Source of the DNA: an uncultured Ellagibacter sp.
GTDB lineage: Bacteria > Actinomycetota > Coriobacteriia > Coriobacteriales > Eggerthellaceae
NCBI GenBank assembly: GCA_934661105.1
Contig: CAKUIV010000022.1
Location: 1-20,389, forward strand
DNA: 20,389 nt
Direction: 5' to 3'
Part shown: positions 7,952 through 14,789 of the stretch, piece after piece
How the letters are laid out: every line of letters starts with the position of its first letter
Numbering within the stretch: position 1 is the first letter of the stretch
The notes under the pieces: generated by a model
Told to the model about the DNA's origin: nothing
The model's database searches: none
What the model saw: only the letters and a program-made list of their open reading frames with translations
Translations under genes and position numbers: made by a program

Positions 7952-8482
7952 CTAACGAAGATGCGGCATCCCAGGCTGCTGCTGAATCGGCTGGCCCAAG
8001 ACGCGCACGACGATCGGATAGAGGACAAGCCCGATAAGGCCGCTATAGAGGGTGCACGGCAGAGCTCTGAAGACGAACGCGTCGAAAAGCCCCACGCCTG
8101 CGCCGAACGCCATCATGAACACCGCATAGAACGCCTCGATGAGAAGCGTCGAGGCGATGATCAGGAACAACGGGATGAAAAGCGTGTCGTTGTCGAGCAG
8201 AAGGTAGGCGCGCTTCGCGAGCATCGCGACGGCAAGCAATAGAAACGCCATCGCACCCACCGGACCCGATCCCAAAAGGTCGAACAGGAGGCCCAGCACG
8301 AAGAAGAACACGGGGCCCGGCTGATCAGGACAGCCGATCGCGACCGCGAGCGCGTAAGCCATGATAAAGTTAGGAACCACACCGAAAAGCGCGATGTTCG
8401 GCGCAAGCGCGATCTGAAGCACGACGGCGATAAGGGCCCCTATCACCCGGGGCACGACCGTAATCGGATCGTTCACGAACAT
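7952..8482 (-). CDS. mreD: MreD, rod shape-determining membrane protein
   Basis: A 176-residue hydrophobic protein with about five membrane segments (PRVIGALIAVVLQIALAPNIALFGVVPNFIMAYALAVAIG and later ones), in the position expected of MreD between mreC and mrdA. MreD is an integral membrane partner of MreC in the elongasome; sequence conservation is low, so the call rests on topology, length and synteny. A full AAGGAGGT ribosome site directly follows the mreC stop. It is only 2-3 bases from the ATG at 8482, whereas a GTG two codons later (8476) would have about 9 bases of spacing, so the true start may be that GTG. Confidence 0.9.
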   Translation of the reverse strand: MFVNDPITVVPRVIGALIAVVLQIALAPNIALFGVVPNFIMAYALAVAIGCPDQPGPVFFFVLGLLFDLLGSGPVGAMAFLLLAVAMLAKRAYLLLDNDTLFIPLFLIIASTLLIEAFYAVFMMAFGAGVGLFDAFVFRALPCTLYSGLIGLVLYPIVVRVLGQPIQQQPGMPHLR

Positions 8483-8490
8483 GCACCTCC

Positions 8491-9444
8491 TTAGCGGGAA
8501 GAGCTCGAACTCGTCTGCGACGAGGAGCTCGATGACGTGGATGAGCTGGAAGACGAATCGCTCGTCGAGCTCGAAGAGGAGTCGTTAGACGACGCGGACG
8601 ACGAGTCGGAGGAAACGCTCGTCACCACGACGACTTCCTCGAGCGACTTCGCCTCGTCGTTTTGCGAGACGACGATCCGTCGGGAAGCGTCTCCCTGGCT
8701 GCCTTCGATCTTCACGACGGTGCCGATGAGCAAGCCGCGCGTGTAGCTTCCGCCGAGCCCCGACGTGAGAACGACGTCGCCGACGGAAACCTGGACATCC
8801 GAGTCGACGTTCTCGAGGTAGAGCAAGCCGTCGAGCGAACCGCGCACAACGCCTTCCGCCCGGGACGACTGGATAAGCGCCGCGGCCCCCGACTGAGGGT
8901 CGGAAAGCAAGCGGACGGTCGAAGTCGTGTCCGTCGTCGAGACGACCTGGCCGATCATGCCGGTCGGCCCCATGACGGTCAACCCGCTCGACACGCCCGA
9001 CGATGAGCCGACGTCGATGGTGACGGTCTGGTTCCATGCGTCGGTGTTGCGCCCGATGATGCGGCCGCCAATGCCTTCGGCTCCCGAAGAATCGCGCAAA
9101 TCGAGCAGTCCCTGCAAGCGCTCTACCTCCTGGCGGTATTCTTCGGTCTGCGCGACGAGCTGGCGCAGCTCGGCGTTCTGCTCGCGCAACTCGGAGAGCG
9201 TGGCATCGCTCGCCGACGCGTCGGTTATCGCGTCACCGGCGTTGCGCGCACCCGAGCTCGCGGTTGCGCCGAGGAGCTTCAGGGAAGAGGACAGCGAGCT
9301 CACCGCGCCTTGCACGGTGTGGAGCGGGCCCGATTCGCCCTCGCGCGAGTACACGGTCGCCATGACAAGCGACAAGACGAGCAGCGCAACGAGGAGCACC
9401 CTTCGTGCGGGTGCTCCGTTCTGATTTTGGAAATTAAGAGCCAT
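8491..9444 (-). CDS. mreC: MreC, rod shape-determining protein with Ser-rich tail
   Basis: A 317-residue bitopic protein: basic/Gln-rich cytoplasmic start, membrane helix at about 15-32, a coiled coil at about 82-117 (LSELREQNAELRQLVAQTEE), then two beta-barrel-like domains (about 125-275) with family hallmarks GRIIGRNTDAWNQTVTIDVGSSSGV and GMIGQVV. MreC scaffolds PBP2/RodA with MreD outside the membrane. Residues 276-317 are a low-complexity tail with 31 serines out of 42, absent from typical MreC. It starts 16 bases after the mreB stop; the ribosome site before ATG 9444 is weak, suggesting coupling to mreB translation. mreD follows immediately. Confidence 0.94.
   Translation of the reverse strand: MALNFQNQNGAPARRVLLVALLVLSLVMATVYSREGESGPLHTVQGAVSSLSSSLKLLGATASSGARNAGDAITDASASDATLSELREQNAELRQLVAQTEEYRQEVERLQGLLDLRDSSGAEGIGGRIIGRNTDAWNQTVTIDVGSSSGVSSGLTVMGPTGMIGQVVSTTDTTSTVRLLSDPQSGAAALIQSSRAEGVVRGSLDGLLYLENVDSDVQVSVGDVVLTSGLGGSYTRGLLIGTVVKIEGSQGDASRRIVVSQNDEAKSLEEVVVVTSVSSDSSSASSNDSSSSSTSDSSSSSSTSSSSSSQTSSSSSR
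8494..8619 (-). repeat. Serine-rich low-complexity coding tract (MreC tail)
   Basis: This stretch encodes residues 276-317 of MreC: 31 Ser of 42, broken by Asp, Thr, Asn, Ala, Val and Gln, ending in Arg. On the plus strand it shows as a purine-rich GAGCTCGAxGACGA pattern. It is degenerate rather than a perfect tandem repeat. Confidence 0.9.
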
Positions 9445-9460
9445 ATAAGCCGGTCAAGAC

Positions 9461-10516
9461 CTATTTCGAGCGCATAAGCGTCTGTTTCAGAGCCGTCGGC
9501 GTCTCGAGCACCTTCAAGCAACCGGTGACGACGTTGGTAAGAGCCGTTTCGCTCACCCACACGGGAATCTCGAGCTTGTCGGTAAGGTAACGGTCGAGAC
9601 CGGACAAAAGCCCGCCGCCGCCCGTGAGCAAGATGCCGTTCTGGATGATGTCGGATGCGAGGTCGGGGTTGGTCTTTTTGAAAGTTTCCTTGATGTGCAG
9701 CACCATTTCCTCGCACGGCGCCTGAAGCGCCTGGCGCACGTCTTCGGATTGGATGGTGACTTCCTTCGGCTGCTCGGTGAGCACGTCCTGGCCCGAGATG
9801 ATCATATCGCGCTCGCGCCCGTCCTCGAAAGGAAGGATGGAACCGATCTTGATTTTGATGACCTCTGCTGTGCGCTCGCCGATTTTGATGCCGAGCAGAT
9901 CGCGCAGGTGCATGGCAATGGTTTCGTCCATACGGTTGCCCGCAAGGCGAAGGCTCGATGACGTGACGATGCCGCCCAAGGAGATGACGGCGACCTCGGT
10001 GGTGCCGCCGCCGATGTCGACGACCATGGAGCCGGTCGGTTCGGTGACGGGCAGATCGGCGCCCATCGCCGCCGCCATCGGCTCTTCAATGAGGTACGCC
10101 TGGCGAGCACCCGCCTGGATGGCGGCTTCGAACACGGCGCGCTTCTCGACCGAAGTGGCGCCACACGGGATGCAGATGACGATGCGAGGCTTCGCCTGCC
10201 ACGGGTACTTGCGAACCGCCGCCTTGTTGATGAACGCGGAAAGCATGGCTTCCGTCACATCGTAGTCGGCGATGACGCCGTCTTTGAGCGGATGCTCGGC
10301 GGAAAACGCCTCCGGCGTGTGATTGATCATGTTCTTCGCCTCGTGGCCGACGGCGAGAACGCGATGCGTGCTCTTCTCGATAGCGACGACGGAAGGTTCG
10401 TTGATGACGATGCCCTCGCCCGTCATCGCGACGAGCGTGTTCGCGGTTCCGAGGTCGATGGCCATGTCGGTGCCCATCTGACCGGTAAGATTCGAGAACC
10501 AATCCATAAACGACAT
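9461..10516 (-). CDS. mreB: MreB, actin-like rod shape protein
   Basis: A 351-residue actin-family ATPase that forms membrane-bound filaments directing lateral wall synthesis. Visible motifs are phosphate-1 DLGTANTLVAM near residue 20, PHOSPHATE-2 VVDIGGGTTEVAVISLGG in the middle, GIKIGERTAE, and the adenosine motif ILLTGGGGLLSGLD near the C-terminus. The N-terminal MSFMDWFSNL stretch could act as the amphipathic membrane-binding helix known from other MreBs. The ATG at 10516 was preferred to the in-frame ATG at 10540 because GAGGGG lies 10 bases upstream of it and inside the longer version. It is the first gene of the mre-mrd operon, with a promoter at 10561-10591. Confidence 0.96.
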   Translation of the reverse strand: MSFMDWFSNLTGQMGTDMAIDLGTANTLVAMTGEGIVINEPSVVAIEKSTHRVLAVGHEAKNMINHTPEAFSAEHPLKDGVIADYDVTEAMLSAFINKAAVRKYPWQAKPRIVICIPCGATSVEKRAVFEAAIQAGARQAYLIEEPMAAAMGADLPVTEPTGSMVVDIGGGTTEVAVISLGGIVTSSSLRLAGNRMDETIAMHLRDLLGIKIGERTAEVIKIKIGSILPFEDGRERDMIISGQDVLTEQPKEVTIQSEDVRQALQAPCEEMVLHIKETFKKTNPDLASDIIQNGILLTGGGGLLSGLDRYLTDKLEIPVWVSETALTNVVTGCLKVLETPTALKQTLMRSK

Positions 10517-10541
10517 AAATGTAAAACCCCTCGAGGTCATA

Positions 10542-10558
10542 GTGTTTCAGGTAAACAC
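10542..10558 (-). promoter_or_regulatory. Palindrome at the mreB start site (operator candidate)
   Basis: The minus strand reads GTGTTTACCTGAAACAC: perfect 6-bp arms around 5 bases. It begins three bases downstream of the mreB -10 box, so it covers the expected transcription start. This is a typical place for a repressor site; the regulator is unknown. Confidence 0.5.
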
Positions 10559-10560
10559 AG

Positions 10561-10591
10561 ATTCTAGCACACGGCCTGTTGCGAACCGCAA
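10561..10591 (-). promoter_or_regulatory. Promoter of the mreB operon
   Basis: The minus strand has TAGAAT at 10566-10561, preceded by TGC (extended -10). A TTGCGG -35-like box lies at 10591-10586, 19 bases upstream. The -35 region also contains a perfect small palindrome, TTGCG-3-CGCAA (10579-10591). A start near 10554 would give a leader of about 38 bases. Confidence 0.6.
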
Positions 10592-10611
10592 AATCCACGA
10601 GGGGAACAAGG

Positions 10612-10652
10612 GCGGCATACCTGCCCGACGCCAACTCGAACAGGTATGCCGC
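10612..10652 (-). terminator. 12-bp hairpin after the hydrogenase operon (possible terminator)
   Basis: GCGGCATACCTG (10612-10623) and CAGGTATGCCGC (10641-10652) are perfect inverted repeats with a 17-base loop, starting 3 bases past the hydrogenase large-subunit stop. The position fits a transcript-end structure, but the following minus-strand bases (CCTTGTTCCCC) are only a poor T run, so it may be a processing or stability hairpin rather than an intrinsic terminator. Confidence 0.5.
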
Positions 10653-10655
10653 GAT

Positions 10656-11948
10656 TTAATGCACGCTGCAGGAAAGACAGGGGTCGTAGGCGCGCACGAG
10701 TTCTTCCACGCGCAGGCGAATATCGGCCTCGGGCGCCCCCTCCCCCACCATCTTCTCGGCGAGCAGGCGCATGTCGCCTTCCATGTTGGCGACGTTCTGC
10801 GCCGTGGGCGTGAGGATGGAGGCATGGACGACGCGACCGTCCGAATCGAGCTCGAGCTCGTGGAAGAGCACGCCGCGCGGCGCTTCGGTGAAGCCCGTGG
10901 CGCGGCCGGCGCGCACCTTGAACGGCACGGGAGAGCTCGCCCCCGCGAAACCGTCGTCGCCCTCAGCGAGGCGACGGCACAGCCCCGCGCACCGCTCGAG
11001 CGCGTCGACCAGCTCAACCGCCTGAGCCACATTGTTGCGGAAGGGGTTTCTCTCCGGTGGGCGCAGCCCCGCCTTCGCCGCAGCCAGGCGCGCGCGCTGG
11101 CTCAGATTCTTCCACGATGCGTTGATGCGAGCAAGCGATGCGGTCATATAGGGTCGACCCGCCTGCGCGCTGCGGGCGAAAAGCGCGCCGGAATGGGGCA
11201 CCGCGTACTCCTCGATGTGCGCTTCGTGGTCATCGGCGTCGAAGATCTCGTCGGCACGCACGAAGCACGCGTCGCGCGAGGTGCACACCGGATAGTAATC
11301 GTCCTTCACCATGGCAAGCATGTCGCCCGTAGTCTGGATATCGGGCACGGAAAAGCCGTTGAACAGATCGACCGTCTGCTCGGCGAACGGCACGGCGGCT
11401 TCAAGTTTCTCGGCAAGCGCCAGGTACTCGTCGCGCTCGATCTCGTGCGTGAAACCGCCCACGACCGCGGTGATGGGATGCACGGAGCGCCCGCCCACCT
11501 TCGTGCAAAGCTCGTTGCCGAGCGCCTTCAAGGAAAGCGCCTGATTGAACAGCTCGGGCGCCTCGGTGGCCAGAGGGAACACGCTTGCATGCCCCGTGAA
11601 GTCGGGCGCGGCGAACACGAACAGGTGCGTGGCGTGGTTCTGCAGGTACGACCCGTAGATCAAGAGCTCTCGCAGCGCGTGCGTGCGGTCGCTGACCTCA
11701 ACGCCGAAGATGCGCTCGATGGCGAGCAGGTCGGTCACCACATGGCTCGCCGAGCAGATGCCGCAGATGCGCGAGGCGATGTAAGGCACCTCCGAGTACG
11801 TGCGGCTGCGCACCATGCTCTCGAACAGGCGCGCCGGCTCCACCACGTTCATCTCGCACGTCTTCACCGCGCCGTCCTCGATGACGAGGTGCACGTTGCC
11901 GTGCCCCTCGATGCGGGCGATGTGGTCGACGTTGATTTGGCATCTCAT
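10656..11948 (-). CDS. [NiFe]-hydrogenase alpha (large, catalytic) subunit, group 3b-like
   Basis: A 430-residue large subunit carrying the Ni-Fe active site for reversible H2 oxidation. The L1 motif is R60-I-C62-G-I-C65 and the L2 motif is D422-P-C424-L-S-C427-S-V-H430. The N-terminal HIARIEGHGNVHL is also typical. Length and gene order match the alpha subunit of soluble NADP-linked hydrogenases such as Pyrococcus hydrogenase I. Oddly, the stop codon follows directly after H430, the residue after which a maturation protease normally cleaves, so there is no C-terminal peptide. The ATG at 11948 has AAGGG about 9 bases upstream and lies 6 bases beyond the small-subunit stop. No hyp or endopeptidase gene is in the window. 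Confidence 0.93.
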   Translation of the reverse strand: MRCQINVDHIARIEGHGNVHLVIEDGAVKTCEMNVVEPARLFESMVRSRTYSEVPYIASRICGICSASHVVTDLLAIERIFGVEVSDRTHALRELLIYGSYLQNHATHLFVFAAPDFTGHASVFPLATEAPELFNQALSLKALGNELCTKVGGRSVHPITAVVGGFTHEIERDEYLALAEKLEAAVPFAEQTVDLFNGFSVPDIQTTGDMLAMVKDDYYPVCTSRDACFVRADEIFDADDHEAHIEEYAVPHSGALFARSAQAGRPYMTASLARINASWKNLSQRARLAAAKAGLRPPERNPFRNNVAQAVELVDALERCAGLCRRLAEGDDGFAGASSPVPFKVRAGRATGFTEAPRGVLFHELELDSDGRVVHASILTPTAQNVANMEGDMRLLAEKMVGEGAPEADIRLRVEELVRAYDPCLSCSVH

Positions 11949-11954
11949 CTTGAA

Positions 11955-12749
11955 CTACCCTTCGTTTTCGGCACAAATCGCCGGGTTGACCTGGTTGAAC
12001 AACGTAAGCGCCTCGTCGAAGGCGCGAACGCTCACGCCGGCGCGCTCGCACGCCTTGCGCGCAGAGGCGACGTTGGCGTCGGGGGACAAGCCCGCGCACC
12101 CGTTGCAGGGGCGCCCCAAGTCGGTGCAGCGCGCGCCGCATCCGCTTCTCGTGACGAGCCCCAGGCACAACACGCCTCGGCCGAAGAAGCAGCCGCGGTC
12201 GTTGTACTTGCACTCGCCGCACAGCGTCGACGTCTGCGGAAGACGGTTCGAGCCGTAAATCGCGCACTGCAGCACGTCGATGAACGCGAACGTGTCGATG
12301 GGGCAGCAGAGAACCTCAAAGTCAACGTCGATGAAGTCGCTTATGGGAGCCGGGTCGATCATGTCGCCGCACGCCTCGGGCGCCCCGGCGTCGCCGTACA
12401 CGCTTGCCACGTGGCTCCCGAGCCCGGTGGCCGCCATCCCCGGAATGCCCGCGGTCGTAGCGCACGACCCGATGGCGATCACCTTTTTCGCGACCTTCCG
12501 GACTCGCTTGAGGGTATCGACGGCTTCCTTCGTCGTCGCAGCGCCCTCGATGACGGCGACGTCGAAGTCGTCGGGCATGGGATCGCTCGAGGTAAGCTGC
12601 CAATACCGCAGGTCGATCTGACCGAGCACATCGAGCAGGTACGGCTCGGCGTTGGTGACCTGCAGCTGGCAGCCGAAGCAGCTCGCCAGCCCCACCACGA
12701 CGACGCGCGGCGCAGCCGGGCGCTCCCTTTCCATATCGTAGTTGCTCAT
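11955..12749 (-). CDS. [NiFe]-hydrogenase delta (small, Fe-S) subunit, group 3b-like
   Basis: A 264-residue small subunit that passes electrons from the Ni-Fe site through three 4Fe-4S clusters. Proximal-cluster ligands are seen at C24/C27 (ASCFGCQLQ), C96 (IGSCATTAG) and C148/C149 (LCCPID). The C-terminal half has the cysteine-rich pattern of group 3b small subunits: C177, C180, C187, C195, then C204, C208, C215, C218. There is no twin-arginine signal, so the enzyme is cytoplasmic. The ATG at 12749 is only one base past the gamma-subunit stop, so translation is coupled. The alpha subunit follows 6 bases downstream. Confidence 0.93.
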   Translation of the reverse strand: MSNYDMERERPAAPRVVVVGLASCFGCQLQVTNAEPYLLDVLGQIDLRYWQLTSSDPMPDDFDVAVIEGAATTKEAVDTLKRVRKVAKKVIAIGSCATTAGIPGMAATGLGSHVASVYGDAGAPEACGDMIDPAPISDFIDVDFEVLCCPIDTFAFIDVLQCAIYGSNRLPQTSTLCGECKYNDRGCFFGRGVLCLGLVTRSGCGARCTDLGRPCNGCAGLSPDANVASARKACERAGVSVRAFDEALTLFNQVNPAICAENEG

Positions 12750-12750
12750 G

Positions 12751-13662
12751 TTACATCGACCCCTGGATGTTCTTGGCTTCCCAATAGTTGAACACGGGCC
12801 CGTCGATGCAGCAGTACTGGTGCCCGATCTGGCAATGGCCGCATTTGCCCATGCCGCATTTCATATGGCGCTCGAAGCTCATGTAGATATGGTCGTAGGA
12901 GATGCCCTTCTTGCGCATTTCCTGCACGACGAACCGGTACATCACCGGAGGCCCGCACACCGCGCCGAACGTGTTGTCGGGGTCGATTTCCAAGTGCTCG
13001 AAGGGCTTCGTGACAAGCCCCTCTTCGCCGTCCCACGTCTCATCGGCGTGGTCGACGGTGAGGTACAGGTCGAAGTCCTTGCGATGGCGCCACATCTCGA
13101 ACTGATTGCGGAACATCACTTCCCGCGGCGTCTTGCTGCCGTAGATGATGGTGACTTTGCCGAAGTCGGAGCGCTCGTCATGGATGTTGTTGATGAGCGA
13201 GCGCAGAGGAGCGATGCCCAAGCCCCCCGCCACGAGCAGGATGTCGTGGCCGCGCATCTTCTCGAACGGGAAACCGCGCCCGAACGGCCCGCGGATGCCC
13301 ACGATGTCGCCGCACTGCATCTTGTGAAGCGCTTCGGTGAAGCGCCCCGCACGGCGCACGCACAGCTCGATGAAGCCGCTCTTCGACGGAGAAGACGAGA
13401 TGGAGATGGGTGCTTCCCCTACCCCGAATATCGAAAGCTCGACGAACTGACCGGGTTCGTGATGGAACGCATTGCGGATATTCTCGTCGATGAGGCGGAA
13501 CTCGAAGAGCTTCTCGGTTGCGGTGAGCTCGGTTATCGACGTGATGCGCGCGGGCCACGGGCGGTACGGGTTCGCCGCCATGCGCTCGGCGCCGGTCATG
13601 GGAGAACCTGCGTCGTGGAAGGGATGCACCTCGATCGTGGAGGCCTCGGCGCTACTCGGCAT
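12751..13662 (-). CDS. Hydrogenase gamma subunit, FAD/NAD(P)-binding and 2Fe-2S
   Basis: A 303-residue ferredoxin-reductase-like protein related to the gamma subunit of sulfhydrogenases and to AsrB of anaerobic sulfite reductase. It should exchange electrons between NAD(P)(H) and the Fe-S chain. FAD-binding segments are seen (GQFVELSIFG, APISISSSP, GIRGPFGRGFP), an NAD(P) motif GGLGIAPLRSLI, a GPPVMY loop, and a C-terminal 2Fe-2S site with C269, C274, C277 and C284/C285. The ATG at 13662 overlaps the end of the beta-subunit gene by 11 bases, and the stop is one base from the delta-subunit start. NADP versus NAD preference cannot be read reliably by eye. Confidence 0.92.
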   Translation of the reverse strand: MPSSAEASTIEVHPFHDAGSPMTGAERMAANPYRPWPARITSITELTATEKLFEFRLIDENIRNAFHHEPGQFVELSIFGVGEAPISISSSPSKSGFIELCVRRAGRFTEALHKMQCGDIVGIRGPFGRGFPFEKMRGHDILLVAGGLGIAPLRSLINNIHDERSDFGKVTIIYGSKTPREVMFRNQFEMWRHRKDFDLYLTVDHADETWDGEEGLVTKPFEHLEIDPDNTFGAVCGPPVMYRFVVQEMRKKGISYDHIYMSFERHMKCGMGKCGHCQIGHQYCCIDGPVFNYWEAKNIQGSM

Positions 13663-14689
13663 CGTCTGCCCCCTTTCGTTCGAAGAACTTCAGCACCTCG
13701 ATGGGATTGATGTTCGCTTTGCAAGCATGGACGCAGCGCCCGCACCCCACGCAGAGCATGCGGTCGTGCGTGGCGAGAAAGCCGTTGAGCTTGTGATACA
13801 TGCGATGACGCACGCGGTTGCGCCCGTCGGGGCGGAAGTTGTGCCCGCCGGCGACCATGGCGAACTGCGGGTTCGTGCAGGCGTCCCACACGCGCTCGCG
13901 ACGCCCGTGCTTGCCGTCGGGCGTGCGCACGTCGCGGATATCGAAGCAATAGCAGGTCGGGCACGCCGCGGAGCAGGCCGTGCACGAAAGGCAGCGCCCG
14001 CCGAGCTCCTCCCAAAACGGGTCGGAGTGGAAAGCGTCCATCAACATGGCCACTTCCTGGATATCGGGGATGTCCTTGTTGAAGGCCGCCTGGCGACGAC
14101 GCGTGGCGTGGCGGAATTCGGCACGCTCCTCGTCGGTCGCCTCACGGGGAGAGCACGCCGCTTCCAGGACGTTCGCCGCCTCGACGCTCGAGATGCTGAC
14201 GAGATACTTGTCGCCGATGTCCTGCAGGAACAGATCGTAGCCGAAACGCGCCTCGTCGCTTCCCCACAAGTGGCAGAAGCACGTATCGGTCGGCATGCAG
14301 GAAATGCCGACGATGAGCGTGGCGTTTCTGCGCGCCGTATAGTACGGGTCGGGGTACGGGCCGTCGCGGAACACCAGATCGAGGCTGTTCAGCGCGTTGA
14401 TGTCGCACGCATGCGCGCCGAAGACCACGCGCGGCGGCACCTCCTCGACGAAGTCGGTGACGTCGTTTGCCTCCGTGTCGAAGGTGAGCAGCGTCTCGCG
14501 CACCGGCAAGAAGAATTTCTTCAGGGGCGTGATGGTAGTCGTGTAGTCGAGCTCGATCTCCTCGAACGAGCTGACGGCGGAATAGGCGTAGCTCTTCCCG
14601 CTTTTCACGGGAGCCACGACCTCGTACCGTTCCAGGAAAGCCGACACCAGCGCGGGAAGCTCGCTCGCGTCGATAACTCGATAGAGCAT
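13652..14689 (-). CDS. Hydrogenase beta subunit, 4Fe-4S electron transfer (AsrA/HydB-like)
   Basis: A 345-residue Fe-S protein of the sulfhydrogenase beta / anaerobic sulfite reductase A family. The N-terminal domain carries VFGAHACDINALNSLD, PYYTARRNATLIVG and CFC; the C-terminal half binds two 4Fe-4S clusters, C233-C236-C239-C243 and C313-C316-C319-C323. It would link the gamma flavoprotein to the hydrogenase core. The ATG at 14689 was chosen because AAGGA lies 9 bases upstream; a GTG two codons earlier would leave only 3 bases. It is the first gene of the operon, and the order beta-gamma-delta-alpha equals that of Pyrococcus hydrogenase I. The roughly 100-base upstream gap has only a weak -10-like TAGCAT, so regulation is not clear. 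Confidence 0.9.
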   Translation of the reverse strand: MLYRVIDASELPALVSAFLERYEVVAPVKSGKSYAYSAVSSFEEIELDYTTTITPLKKFFLPVRETLLTFDTEANDVTDFVEEVPPRVVFGAHACDINALNSLDLVFRDGPYPDPYYTARRNATLIVGISCMPTDTCFCHLWGSDEARFGYDLFLQDIGDKYLVSISSVEAANVLEAACSPREATDEERAEFRHATRRRQAAFNKDIPDIQEVAMLMDAFHSDPFWEELGGRCLSCTACSAACPTCYCFDIRDVRTPDGKHGRRERVWDACTNPQFAMVAGGHNFRPDGRNRVRHRMYHKLNGFLATHDRMLCVGCGRCVHACKANINPIEVLKFFERKGADDAE

Positions 14690-14789
14690 ATGCACGTGTC
14701 CTTGTCTCGTCTTTGGGTTTCTCCGTGCTTGTCTCTATGCTATCCCGCGAAGCCCCCGCGCTAAAGCCCCCTATCGACCAGTGGCGCGT

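Noticed and set aside
8494..8625. Possible tandem repeat or CRISPR-like pattern in purine-rich GAGCTCGA/GACGA units
   Set aside because: The units are degenerate and in frame with MreC, explained by the serine-rich tail; no regular repeat-spacer structure.
10517..10540. Upstream in-frame ATG for mreB
   Set aside because: The ribosome site GAGGGG lies inside this extension and is correctly spaced for the ATG at 10516.
10542..12791. 749-codon plus-strand open frame opposite the hydrogenase alpha and delta genes
   Set aside because: It is antisense to two clearly conserved genes, starts inside the mreB promoter, and its Arg/His/Ala-rich product has no family pattern; such frames are common opposite GC-rich genes.
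14690..14789. Promoter for the hydrogenase operon (TAGCAT near 14740)
   Set aside because: The -10 match is weak and no -35 is found at normal spacing; not strong enough to list as a feature.
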